DNA of 64,000 bases from UBA7803 sp034522075 (GTDB taxonomy: Bacteria; Pseudomonadota; Gammaproteobacteria; Pseudomonadales; Azotimanducaceae): the NCBI GenBank assembly GCA_034522075.1, contig JAXHLO010000013.1:11348-75347 (forward strand). Reading direction: 5' to 3'. A model generated the notes under the pieces. It was not told where the DNA came from and made no database searches. It was given only the letters and a program-made list of their open reading frames with translations. Below are positions 16,644 to 25,308 of this stretch, one piece after another; position 1 is the first letter of the stretch, and each line of letters opens with the position of its first letter. The position numbers and the translations under genes were made by a program.

Positions 16644-18158
16644 TCAATGCACGCTACGGTCCCGGCCCGCCCAATGCGGGGCGCGCAGCTCCCGTTTCAG
16701 CACTTTGCCGGGTCCGGATTTGGGCAGCGGTTCGGTGCGCATATCGAAGCCTTTGGGCACCTTGTAGGCGGCAATGCGGCTGCGGCAGAAGTCGAGAATA
16801 GCTTCGGGTTTCACGTCCTGAAACTCCTCGCGCAGCACCAGTGCGGCCCACACGGCTTCACCCCACTTGTCGTCGGGTACACCGAATACGGCTGCCTCGA
16901 GGACAGCTTCGTGCTGATACAGAACCTCTTCCACTTCGGTGCAGTAGACGTTCTCGCCGCCGCTGACGATCATGTCCTTGCTGCGGTCCACCAGGTAGAC
17001 GTAGCCCTGTTCGTCCATGTAGCCGAGATCCCCGGTCCAGTAGCCGCGCTCGCTGAGCACCGCGTCGGTCTGGTCGGGCTTGTTCCAGTAGCCCTGCATG
17101 ACGTTGGGGCCGCGCACGACCACTTCGCCGATCTCGCCGCGAACCACGTCTTCGCCGTCGGGGTTGAGAATGCAGATCTCGTTGCCGAGGATGGGCTGGC
17201 CGCAGGATCGCCCGCGCGGTTCGTCGAGCAGATATTCCTCTCCCACCAGGGTGGTGGCCAGCGGCGACAGTTCCGTCGCGCCATAGACTTCCACGAGCTG
17301 TGCCGAGGGAAACGCCTGATGGCAGCGGCGCAGCACCTCCGTGGCGATGGGCGAGCCGCCGTGGGCCAGCATGCGCAGACTTGAGGTATCACGCGGCTGG
17401 CGCCGCTGGGCTTCGGCCATGGCAGCCAGCATGGTGGGCACCCCGAGGGTCTCGGTCACACCGTGGGCCTCGATCAGATCCAGCGCGCGTTCCGGATCGA
17501 AGGCTTCCAGGGTGATCTGACAGCCGGCCGTCCAGATGCTGCCCAGCACGCCGTTGGAACCGGCGGCGTGGAACAGCGGCGCAATGATCAGAAAACGATC
17601 CACCCGGCGTTGCGGCACGGTGGCCAGCCAGTGAAACGTGTTGGCGATGAGGTTGCGGTGAGAAAGCATCACACCCTTGGACTGACCGGTGGTTCCGCCG
17701 GTATAGAACAGCCCCGCCAGATCGTCCTCACTGACCCCAACGCCCAGCGGTTGCGGCTCGGCACCGGCGAGCGCCGATTCGTAGCGCTCCGGCAGGCTGA
17801 TGACATGGTCCACCAGCCGCGCCAGACGGCCCGGGTCACGGTCGGTGATCAGCACCCGGGTCCCGGAATCTTCCAGCGCATATTCGAGCTCCGGCTCTGC
17901 GTGGCGGGTGTTCAACGGCACGATGACCCGTCCGCTGGCAGGCACAGCGACATAACTTTCCAGGTAGGCGTGGCTGTTGGCGGCCAGAATGGCCACCCGC
18001 TCTCCGCGCGCGATACCGAGGTCTTCGAGTACTCCGGCCAGGCGCCGGCAGCGTTCGTGAAACTCACGGTAGGTGAACTGTCCGGCCGCCGATATCACGG
18101 CGGTATCGTCTGCGGCCACCTGCAGGGCCCGCGCCAACGGGTCAGCGAACGTATGCAT
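16644..18158 (-). CDS. AMP-forming acyl-CoA synthetase (fatty-acid type)
   Basis: Makes acyl-CoA thioesters from free acids. The 504-residue product has the P-loop YTGGTTGQSKGVML, VYGATELSP, TGDLGYMDEQG and the C-terminal KSGPGKVLKREL. Start placed at the ATG at 18158 (MHTFADPLA); an open frame extends 21 codons upstream into the thiolase gene but has no family match. Fourteen bases behind the thiolase, so cotranscribed with it. Confidence 0.9.
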   Translation of the reverse strand: MHTFADPLARALQVAADDTAVISAAGQFTYREFHERCRRLAGVLEDLGIARGERVAILAANSHAYLESYVAVPASGRVIVPLNTRHAEPELEYALEDSGTRVLITDRDPGRLARLVDHVISLPERYESALAGAEPQPLGVGVSEDDLAGLFYTGGTTGQSKGVMLSHRNLIANTFHWLATVPQRRVDRFLIIAPLFHAAGSNGVLGSIWTAGCQITLEAFDPERALDLIEAHGVTETLGVPTMLAAMAEAQRRQPRDTSSLRMLAHGGSPIATEVLRRCHQAFPSAQLVEVYGATELSPLATTLVGEEYLLDEPRGRSCGQPILGNEICILNPDGEDVVRGEIGEVVVRGPNVMQGYWNKPDQTDAVLSERGYWTGDLGYMDEQGYVYLVDRSKDMIVSGGENVYCTEVEEVLYQHEAVLEAAVFGVPDDKWGEAVWAALVLREEFQDVKPEAILDFCRSRIAAYKVPKGFDMRTEPLPKSGPGKVLKRELRAPHWAGRDRSVH

Positions 18159-18172
18159 GCTGGTTCGGACCG

Positions 18173-19336
18173 CTAGAGCCGCTCGATGATGGTGCCGGTG
18201 CCCAGCCCGCCGCCGCAGCACATGGCAATGAGCCCGTAGCGCCCGCCGCCGCGCTCCAGCTCGTGCAGCGCGGTGGTAATCAGCCGCGCGCCCGTGGAAC
18301 CCGTGGGATGGCCCAGCGCGATGGCCCCGCCGTTGGGATTGACCCGATCCGGGTCGGGGGCCAGTTCCTTTTCCCAGGCCAGGACTACCGAGGCGAACGC
18401 TTCGTTGACCTCGAAAACGTCAATGTCGTTAACGGTCAGCCCGGTCTGGTCCAGCACTTTGCGGCTGGCCGGAATGGGGCCTTTCAGCATGGTGACCGGG
18501 TCTACCCCCACCAGGGTGGTGGCGACGATTCTGGCCCGGGGCTTGAGCCCCAGTTCGTCCACGGCCTTCTGGCTGGCGAGGATGACCACCGCCGCGCCGT
18601 CGGACACCTGGGAACTGGTGCCGGCGGTATGGATCTCCTGACCGGCCACCGGGTTCAGGCCCTGCAGCCCTTCGAGGGTCGTGGCCCGCGGGCCTTCGTC
18701 CCGCGTAATCGTGCGCATCTCTCCGGTGGGCTTACCGTCGTCGTCCAGCACGGGCGCCTCCACGGGCACGATTTCGCGATCGAACCGGCCCTCCTGCCAG
18801 GCGCGCGCGGCCCGTTCCTGGCTGCGCAGGCCGAATGCGTCGGTATGCTCACGGGTGATCTGATATTCCTCGGCGATCATGGCCGCGCCCTGGAACTGGC
18901 TGGTGGGCTGGTAATGGGCCATGTAGCTCTCGCCCATGGGGACGCCGTCTTTCATGTTGGAACCCAGCGGCACCCGGCTCATCATCTCCACGCCGCAGCA
19001 CATCACCACGTCTTCCATGCCGGAGGCCACCATGGCCGCGCCCAGCGACGTCGCCTGCTGACTGGAGCCGCACTGGGAATCCACCGTGGTCGCCGCGACT
19101 TCTTCCGGCAGCCCCTGCGACAGCCAGGCAATGCGGGCGATATTGAAGGACTGTTCCCCGACCTGAGAGACGCAGCCGCCGATGACCTGCCCTACCCGGG
19201 CCGGATCGACGCCGGCGCGATCCAGGGCCGCTTTCTGCACGGCTCCCAGCAGGTCGGCGGGCATCAGGCCCGCCAGGCCTTTGCCCCGTTTGCCAATGGC
19301 ACTGCGGGCGGCCTCGACGATATAGACGTTTTCCAT
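18173..19336 (-). CDS. Acetyl-CoA acyltransferase (thiolase), FadA5-like
   Basis: Cleaves 3-ketoacyl-CoA in beta-oxidation or the reverse condensation. The 387-residue product is complete, with the nucleophile Cys in VDSQCGSSQQA, NEAFAS, the catalytic His in GGAIALGHPTG and the second Cys in MCCGGGLGTG. The sequence around the nucleophile and LDRAGVDPARVGQVIGGCV is closest to steroid/long-chain type thiolases such as FadA5. First gene of the minus-strand catabolic group. The steroid link is an inference. Confidence 0.92.
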   Translation of the reverse strand: MENVYIVEAARSAIGKRGKGLAGLMPADLLGAVQKAALDRAGVDPARVGQVIGGCVSQVGEQSFNIARIAWLSQGLPEEVAATTVDSQCGSSQQATSLGAAMVASGMEDVVMCCGVEMMSRVPLGSNMKDGVPMGESYMAHYQPTSQFQGAAMIAEEYQITREHTDAFGLRSQERAARAWQEGRFDREIVPVEAPVLDDDGKPTGEMRTITRDEGPRATTLEGLQGLNPVAGQEIHTAGTSSQVSDGAAVVILASQKAVDELGLKPRARIVATTLVGVDPVTMLKGPIPASRKVLDQTGLTVNDIDVFEVNEAFASVVLAWEKELAPDPDRVNPNGGAIALGHPTGSTGARLITTALHELERGGGRYGLIAMCCGGGLGTGTIIERL

Positions 19337-19398
19337 GAGCGTTACTTCCCGTTAGCGGTTGCGAAAAACCGCGATTCTACTCGAGGACGCCCGTGCGG

Positions 19399-19863
19399 TC
19401 AGTGGCTGTGGCCGTGCTCCAGCTCTTCTTCGGTGGCTTCGCGCACGTCCTCGACGGACACTTCGAACTTCAGCACTTCACCGGCCAGCGGATGGTTGGC
19501 ATTGAGTGTCGCGCTCTCGTCACCGATGGCGTCCACCCGCAGGTTCTGCACACTGCCGTCCGGCGCCTTGGACTGCAGAGCCATGCCCACGTGCAGATTC
19601 TCGATGCCGTCCAGAACCTCGAGCGGAACGTCCTGAACCAGTTGCGGGTTGACCTCGCCATAGGCCTCTTCCGGCTGGACGGTGGCCTCGAACTGCTCGC
19701 CCGGCTCGCGGCCCTCGAGTTCGCGCTCCAGACCCGGAATGAGCCCGTCGGTACCATGCAGATAGGTCAAAGGCTCCTGGTCTTTGGAGGAGTCCAGTTC
19801 CTGGCCCTGCGTGTCGGTGAGTGTGTAATGGATGGAGACAACGCACTGATTGGCGATTTTCAT
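19399..19863 (-). CDS. slyD: FKBP-type peptidyl-prolyl cis-trans isomerase SlyD
   Basis: SlyD-type proteins speed proline isomerisation, act as chaperones and can hand nickel to hydrogenase. The 154-residue product has the split FKBP domain (YTLTDTQGQELDSS, YLHGTDGLIPGLE) around an insert-in-flap domain, then LNANHPLAGEVLKFEV. The metal-binding tail is short (EHGHSH) compared with E. coli. Start fixed at the ATG at 19863 by AAGGAG seven bases upstream; an open frame extends 30 codons further without family match. Confidence 0.93.
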   Translation of the reverse strand: MKIANQCVVSIHYTLTDTQGQELDSSKDQEPLTYLHGTDGLIPGLERELEGREPGEQFEATVQPEEAYGEVNPQLVQDVPLEVLDGIENLHVGMALQSKAPDGSVQNLRVDAIGDESATLNANHPLAGEVLKFEVSVEDVREATEEELEHGHSH

Positions 19864-19971
19864 AACGGCTCCTTGGAAGCTCGGGATATGGATCAGAGGC
19901 AGAACCACTGGGCGCAGAAGCGCATGATGCCCACATAGATCGGTGGATGCCACCCAAGTAAACTGACTGAC

Positions 19972-20352
19972 ATGCTTGGTATCGTCATCCGCTTGCTGAT
20001 TATCGCCGTGGGCCTTTGGCTGGCCGACGTGCTGATTCCTGGCCTGATGGTGGACGGGCCCGCGGCGCTGTTGTGGGCGGCGCTTTGGCTCGGGATCGTC
20101 AATGCCGTGGTGCGCCCCGTCGTAGTGATTCTCACTCTGCCCATCACTTTGCTCAGTCTGGGCGGCTTTCTGCTCGTGGTGAATGCCGGCATGCTCGCTC
20201 TGGTGGCCTGGCTGCTCGATGGCTTTGCCGTAACCGGCTTTTTCCCGGCACTTTTCGGGTCGCTGGTGGTGAGCATCATCTCGTGGCTGGCGGCATCGTT
20301 CATCGGCCCCAACGGCCGCTACGAGATCCTCGTCATCGAGCGCCGCGGTTAG
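19972..20352 (+). CDS. Four-helix membrane protein of the phage-holin-4 superfamily
   Basis: The 126-residue product has four membrane helices and the family pattern NAVVRPVVVILTLPITLL and LVVNAGMLAL. The family name is historical: these are common chromosomal proteins and nothing else phage-like is nearby. Function unknown. Encoded between slyD and the thiolase relic, convergent with the latter. Confidence 0.85.
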   Translation: MLGIVIRLLIIAVGLWLADVLIPGLMVDGPAALLWAALWLGIVNAVVRPVVVILTLPITLLSLGGFLLVVNAGMLALVAWLLDGFAVTGFFPALFGSLVVSIISWLAASFIGPNGRYEILVIERRG

Positions 20353-20357
20353 CCGCC

Positions 20358-20906
20358 TCAGGCCCCTTCAAAGAGCGCGGCAATTCCCTGGCCGCCGCCT
20401 ACGCACATGGTTTCCAGCGCATACCCGCCGTCACCACGCCGCTGCGGCACGCGCACGGGAATCATCTCGTCGCGGAAGCGGCCGCCCTCGGCCGCCGCAT
20501 GAGCCCGCTGATGCGACTGGACCGCGTACTGATCCGACGCCTCACGGCTGATCTGGTACTCGCGCGCCAGATTCTCGGCCGTCTCGATCATGCCCGAGAT
20601 GTGGCCGAAACGCGCTTCCGGCTGTGACCGTTCGCGGCCCCGGTCGAGGCGATCGTAGAGGGTCACGCTGCCCGACCGTGCACCGCCGCGCATCGCCGTG
20701 GTGTAGTACTCGATGTTACTCATGCTTTCCACGCCGCCGGCCAGCACCACGTCGTCGATGCGCTGGGGATCCACGCCGCTGCGCTCCACCACGGCGCGAA
20801 TGATGTCTGCCGCCAGCGCCTCCGCCGGTAGCGGCGTCAGCGTGCCGAGGAACCTGCCGACCGGCGTGCGCAGGGGCGACACGATGGCGACACGGCGATC
20901 CGTCAT
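20358..20906 (-). pseudogene. Thiolase relic with two in-frame internal deletions
   Basis: The 182-residue ORF is clearly thiolase (SPLRTPVGRF at the N-terminus, LAGGVESMSN, AVQSHQRAHAA, and the C-terminal METMCVGGGQG-type ending) but a normal thiolase has about 390 residues. Between RIDDVV and LAGGVESMSN the usual segment with the nucleophile Cys is missing, and after RVPQRRGD the text jumps to the last 20 residues, so the NEAF and GHP catalytic motifs are gone. Only the final Cys motif remains. No frameshift or stop occurs. It overlaps alaX by four bases. The product cannot be an active thiolase; it is either a relic or a re-used scaffold. Confidence 0.88.
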
Positions 20907-21616
20907 GGTTCCTCCTCCAGGACGATGGCGATGCGCCTGTTCAGGCGGCTCTTTTTCTCGATCTTGCTCACCCGCACCCGGCCGATCTCGCCCAGACGGG
21001 CCACGTGGGTGCCGCCGCAGGGCTGCAGATCGACGCCGGGAATGGCCAGCAGCCGTACTTTGCCGGCTCCGCGCGGCGGTGCCACGGACATGGTCTTCAC
21101 CAGTTCCGGCCGCGCATCCAGTTCAGCGTCGTCGATCCATTCCAGCCGGGTGGGGGTATCAGCATCGATCAGCGCGTTCAGCGACTCGGTGAGGGATGCC
21201 TTATCCAGCGACGCTTCCGGCAGATCGAAATCCAATCGGCCTTTGTCGGCGCTCAGATTGCCGCCGGTGACAGGCGCTTTCACCACGGCACAGAGCAGGT
21301 GCAGACAGGTGTGCATGCGCATGTGACGGTGGCGCCGCTGCCAGTCGATGCGGCCGCGAACCCGGGTCCCCGGCGGCGGCAGCGGCTCGCCGGCCGCAAC
21401 CACGTGGACGATATCGTCGCCCTCTCCTTTGCGGGTATCCTCGATCCGCAGAGTCTGTCCCTCGCCCCATTCGATGGTGCCTGTGTCACCGGGCTGCCCG
21501 CCGCCGGCGGCGTAGAATACGGTCTGATCCAGCACCAGGCCTGCTTCCGCGGCGACCGTGACCAGCGCCGTGCACTCGCGCTGATAGGCGTCCTCCTCGT
21601 AGAGGCGGCGCGTCAT
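20903..21616 (-). CDS. alaX: AlaX-type alanyl-tRNA editing protein
   Basis: Free-standing editing domain that hydrolyses mischarged Ser- (or Gly-) tRNA(Ala). The 237-residue product has the N-terminal AAGGGQPGDTG block and both zinc motifs, HTCLH (within HMRMHTCLHLL) and CGGTH (in LQPCGGTHVARLGEI), followed by a C-terminal KIEKKSRLNRR. Length fits AlaX type II. Overlaps both neighbours by four bases, so it forms an operon with a membrane protein and the thiolase relic. Confidence 0.92.
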   Translation of the reverse strand: MTRRLYEEDAYQRECTALVTVAAEAGLVLDQTVFYAAGGGQPGDTGTIEWGEGQTLRIEDTRKGEGDDIVHVVAAGEPLPPPGTRVRGRIDWQRRHRHMRMHTCLHLLCAVVKAPVTGGNLSADKGRLDFDLPEASLDKASLTESLNALIDADTPTRLEWIDDAELDARPELVKTMSVAPPRGAGKVRLLAIPGVDLQPCGGTHVARLGEIGRVRVSKIEKKSRLNRRIAIVLEEEP

Positions 21617-22086
21617 GAAGGCACCTCGCCGGAGGTTCCGGCCCGCGCATTGAACGTCTCACGGGCGCGCCACAGCGCCACGGCGGGAACGGCGAATAAG
21701 GCCGCAGCGACCAATCCCGGCAGCCAGCCGGCGCCGCGCGGATCGACGCCGTTCCAGACCAGCATGGCGATGCAGACCTGAGCCACATACAGGGCGGCCC
21801 AGGGCCACATCCACCAGCGCATACGCCAGAAACCGAAAGCACCGGCACCATAGATGAGCCAATGCAGGGGGGCGGTGGCTTTGGCGGCCCAGCCATGCAG
21901 GGTGATGCCGAACCAGACTTCCTCGTCCTCGGCCACGGGCTTGAGGAAAACATCGAACGGCATGTAGATGAACGTCATGTACAGGCAGAAGGCGAAGATC
22001 AGGTTCATCCACCAGGGCCGCGCCGACCACTGCTGCTTGAAAGCTGAGACCATATCCATATTCGGCTTCCCGTCGGCTTCGATCAC
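21613..22086 (-). CDS. Membrane protein of unknown function
   Basis: The 157-residue product has about four hydrophobic segments (MNLIFAFCLYMTFIYMPFDV, PLHWLIYGAGAFGFW, WPWAALYVAQVCIAMLVW, LVAAALFAVPAVALW) and many Trp residues. I do not recognise a characterised family, though similar proteins are seen near tRNA-editing genes only by coupling here. Its stop overlaps alaX. Confidence 0.72.
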   Translation of the reverse strand: MIEADGKPNMDMVSAFKQQWSARPWWMNLIFAFCLYMTFIYMPFDVFLKPVAEDEEVWFGITLHGWAAKATAPLHWLIYGAGAFGFWRMRWWMWPWAALYVAQVCIAMLVWNGVDPRGAGWLPGLVAAALFAVPAVALWRARETFNARAGTSGEVPS

Positions 22087-22114
22087 CTGCAGCGGGTCAG
22101 TCTACCATCGCGCC

Positions 22115-23560
22115 TCAGAGCTCGCGCAGCAACCGGATATAGGTGCGCACGCCCTGCACCATGCCTGCAGCGCTGATGCGCTCGTTTGTCCCGTGAAACC
22201 CTTCCACCTCGGCCTCGGTGACCACCATGGGATTGAAGCGCAAGGCGTCCTCTGCGATCTGCCCATAATGCCGGGTGTCCGTAGCGGCGACCAGCAGGCC
22301 CGGGGCTACCACGGCATCGGGGAATTCACGGCGCACTACGTCAGCCAGAAGCCGGAAGCCGGCGGAATCCGGGTCTGCCACGGCCGACGCCTCGGAGCCG
22401 CCCGAGGCCTCCACCCGCACGTGCTCGCCGGCGACCAGGTCTTCCACATAGTTGACGACGTCGGCAACCTTGTCGCGCGGGTGCACGCGGAAGTTGACCG
22501 TGGCCACCGCCTCGATCGGCAGAACGTTGACCTTGGGGCTGGCACTCAGCATGGTCGGCGCCGTGGTGGTACGCATCATGGCATTGGCGAAGGGCAGACT
22601 CTCGAGCTGGCCCTCCACGACCGGACCGAACAACCAGCGGTTGGCGAACATCATGCGCGGCAGCAGGGGCATGTGCGGCGCAATGGCGTCGAAACTGTCC
22701 GCCGCGACGCCTTCCAGACCGCCCGGCAGCGGATTGTCTTCCAACGCCACCAGGGCCCGGGCCAGGCGCCCGGTGGCCGTCTGCTGCGGCGGCATGGACG
22801 AATGACCGCCCGCTGCCGACGCCACGATGCGCATGTTGACGCTGCCCTTTTCCGCAATGTTGATGGTGGCGATGGGCACGTCGACACCCGGGAACATGTC
22901 TCGAAAAACGAACGATCCTTCGTCGAGACTCCAGGCCAGCCGCACGCCGGCGTCGCGCAGATGCTCGACCACCGCTGCGGCTCCGCGTTCGCCGCCCACC
23001 TCCTCATCATGGCCGAAGCTCAGATAAACGGTGCGGGCCGGCGTCTCGCCGCGGGCCAGCAGCCAGTCTACCGACTCCATCAGTGCGACGACCGCGTTCT
23101 TGTTGTCCAGCGCGCCGCGGCCCCAGACGTAGCCGTCCGCCAGGCGTCCGGCAAAGGGCGGATGGGTCCAGGCTGACTCACTGCCCGGCACCACGGGCAC
23201 CACATCGTAGTGTGCGGCCAGCAGCACGGGATCAGCGGCAGCGGACTGTCCGCGCCATGTCAGCAGTAATGAATAGCCGCCCACGCGCCGTACCTCGAGG
23301 CTCTGGAATACCCGTGGATAAGTGGCTTCGAGCCAGCCGAGAAACCCCTCGAAGGCCTCGGCATCGAGGGGCGCCGGCGGTTGCCGGGATATGGTGGCGA
23401 AGCCGATGGCCTGGCCGAGACGGTCGAGTACCTGCGCCTCGTCGATGTCGATGGATTCACCCGGTGCGGTCACCTCAACGGCGGCCGGAGCATAGAGAGC
23501 CGTGCGAACGACGACCACCAACGCCAGCACGACCAGTGCCAGCAGGAATATCCTCAGCAT
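22115..23560 (-). CDS. M20-family metallopeptidase (carboxypeptidase S-like)
   Basis: The 481-residue product starts with a membrane anchor or signal (LRIFLLALVVLALVVVV) and continues with the M20 catalytic landmarks AHYDVVPV, GRGALDNKNA and GHDEEVGGERGA, and the dimerisation domain with GGHSSMPP. Closest in pattern to the CPS1/PM20D1 group of zinc carboxypeptidases or N-acyl-amino-acid hydrolases. Likely acts in the periplasm. Substrate unknown. Confidence 0.9.
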   Translation of the reverse strand: MLRIFLLALVVLALVVVVRTALYAPAAVEVTAPGESIDIDEAQVLDRLGQAIGFATISRQPPAPLDAEAFEGFLGWLEATYPRVFQSLEVRRVGGYSLLLTWRGQSAAADPVLLAAHYDVVPVVPGSESAWTHPPFAGRLADGYVWGRGALDNKNAVVALMESVDWLLARGETPARTVYLSFGHDEEVGGERGAAAVVEHLRDAGVRLAWSLDEGSFVFRDMFPGVDVPIATINIAEKGSVNMRIVASAAGGHSSMPPQQTATGRLARALVALEDNPLPGGLEGVAADSFDAIAPHMPLLPRMMFANRWLFGPVVEGQLESLPFANAMMRTTTAPTMLSASPKVNVLPIEAVATVNFRVHPRDKVADVVNYVEDLVAGEHVRVEASGGSEASAVADPDSAGFRLLADVVRREFPDAVVAPGLLVAATDTRHYGQIAEDALRFNPMVVTEAEVEGFHGTNERISAAGMVQGVRTYIRLLREL

Positions 23561-23652
23561 GCCCCCTCCAATTCAGCCGGCCGCAGCCGCGATGTATCAA
23601 AGAGGCATGATATCCGCTGTCAGGCAGACCGCACCAGTTGGCGCGGCAATGC

Positions 23653-25275
23653 TTATCCGGCCTGAGCCCGCGGCAAGCGCGCTCGACTCAACAGCGCGGC
23701 CACGCGGTCGGCCAGCTCCCGGCTGCGGAACGGCTTGCGCAGGATGTCACAGCCAGCCGTGTCGGCTTCCTCGAACTGGCCATCGTCCAACGCGAATCCC
23801 GACATGAGTAACCATTGTGCCCGGTGACCCTGCTCACGGGCATGACGCAGGACATCGAGCCCGGAACGGTCACCGGGCAGCACCACATCACAGACCACCA
23901 GATCCACATCGGCATGAGCATCCAGAAAGCGTAACGCGCCGTCCGCATTGCCGACACTGGCCACTTCGTAGCCCAGCTCGCGCAGCATGTTGCACACCAC
24001 CAGCGACAAGGCCGGGTCGTCTTCCACGACGAGCAGACGCTCGCCCGTGGTTCCCGGCATATAGCCCGCCACCGAATCAACGGCCGTACTGCTGCTCGAA
24101 GCCGGCAGCAGCATCTCTACGTGCGTGCCCCCGCCCACGACACTCTCTACCCGCACACCGCCACCGCTCTGAGCCGCGAACCCGTACACCATGCTCAGGC
24201 CCAGGCCAACGCCCTCGCCCGGCGGCTTGGTGGTGAAGTAGGGTTCGAACACGTAGTTGAGCAGATGCTCATCTATACCCGTGCCGGTATCTGCCACCAA
24301 GATGCTGATGTAATCGCCCGGCGGCAGACCCGACGGATCGTTCGCCGACAGCAGGGTGAGCGACGCGCTCACGTACAGCGTGCCGCCATCCGGCATGGCA
24401 TCGCGGGCATTCATAACCAGGTTCAGTACGGATTGCTGCAACTGGTCGGCATCGACCATGGCGCTGATGTCGCCGGCAACCGGCTCCATGGAAAGCTGCA
24501 TGCGCTCACCAAGCAACGGTTCGATCATGCTGCCCAGATCTGCCAGCACCTCCGCAATATCCACCAATGCGGGGCGCAAGGTCTGACGGCGGGAGAACGC
24601 CAGCAAGCGATGTACCAGCGCCTCGCTGGAGCGGGCCCCATCCAGAGCGGCCCGCACGTATCCGGCCGCGTCGTCCGGCAGATCATGCCGACCCAGGGCG
24701 AGCTCCAGATTTCCCATGAAGGCAGTCAGAAAGTTATTGAAGTCGTGAGCCACTCCGCCGGTCAACTGGCCGAGGGCTTCCATTCTCTGGGCCAGGCCGA
24801 GCTCCGCCTCCGCTTCCAGCAGCCGCCGCTCGGTTTCCACGAACTCGGTGATATCCGTACCAGCGCCGCGGTAGCCTTTGAAGCGCCCGGTTTCATCGAA
24901 GTACGGCTGACCGCTGATCTGCAGATGACGGAGGTTGCCGTCGCGGGTTCTGATGGAGTAGCGATAACCCCGATAGGGCCGGCGGGCCAGCAGATCTTCC
25001 TGATGGGCACGGCGATCGGCAGCGATATGCGCACGACCCAGATCCACAGCGGATTGGCCGACGATCAGTGCCGCCGGAATACCGGTGAGTTCCTCGAATC
25101 GGTCGGAAACGAACCGTATGCACAGATGCTCATCGAGTTCGTACAGGTAGTCCGAGGCTGCCTCGGCGAACATGCGCGTGCGCTGCTCGCTATCGCTGAG
25201 AGCTTGCTCGATCCGCGTACAGTGCTGCTGCAGTTCCCGCAGCCGATCGGTTGGCGATGCGCCTGTCATGGCCAT
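23653..25275 (-). CDS. Hybrid histidine kinase with PAS and receiver domains
   Basis: The 540-residue cytosolic protein has a short coiled N-terminus, one PAS domain (residues about 40-150, YLYELDEHLCIRFVSDRF), a dimerisation domain with the phospho-His in GGVAHDFNNFL, a catalytic ATPase domain (NARDAMPDGG, DTGTGIDEH, GVGLGLSMVYG) and a C-terminal receiver with phospho-Asp in VVCDVVLPGD. No membrane segment, so it senses an internal or partner signal. It follows the second hybrid kinase by 33 bases and is probably its operon partner. Confidence 0.93.
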   Translation of the reverse strand: MAMTGASPTDRLRELQQHCTRIEQALSDSEQRTRMFAEAASDYLYELDEHLCIRFVSDRFEELTGIPAALIVGQSAVDLGRAHIAADRRAHQEDLLARRPYRGYRYSIRTRDGNLRHLQISGQPYFDETGRFKGYRGAGTDITEFVETERRLLEAEAELGLAQRMEALGQLTGGVAHDFNNFLTAFMGNLELALGRHDLPDDAAGYVRAALDGARSSEALVHRLLAFSRRQTLRPALVDIAEVLADLGSMIEPLLGERMQLSMEPVAGDISAMVDADQLQQSVLNLVMNARDAMPDGGTLYVSASLTLLSANDPSGLPPGDYISILVADTGTGIDEHLLNYVFEPYFTTKPPGEGVGLGLSMVYGFAAQSGGGVRVESVVGGGTHVEMLLPASSSSTAVDSVAGYMPGTTGERLLVVEDDPALSLVVCNMLRELGYEVASVGNADGALRFLDAHADVDLVVCDVVLPGDRSGLDVLRHAREQGHRAQWLLMSGFALDDGQFEEADTAGCDILRKPFRSRELADRVAALLSRARLPRAQAG

Positions 25276-25308
25276 GGCATGGACCTGAAAATACTCATGC
25301 CTGAAAGT

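Noticed and set aside
19357..19374. Terminator hairpin between slyD and the thiolase gene
   Set aside because: Six-base arms (GCGGTT/AACCGC) without a T-run on the slyD transcript strand; too weak to call.
19972..20352. Phage holin
   Set aside because: The family name is historical; no lysin, structural or integrase gene is near, so no prophage is called.
20903..21616. Fragment of alanyl-tRNA synthetase
   Set aside because: Complete free-standing AlaX with its own start, both zinc motifs and normal length.
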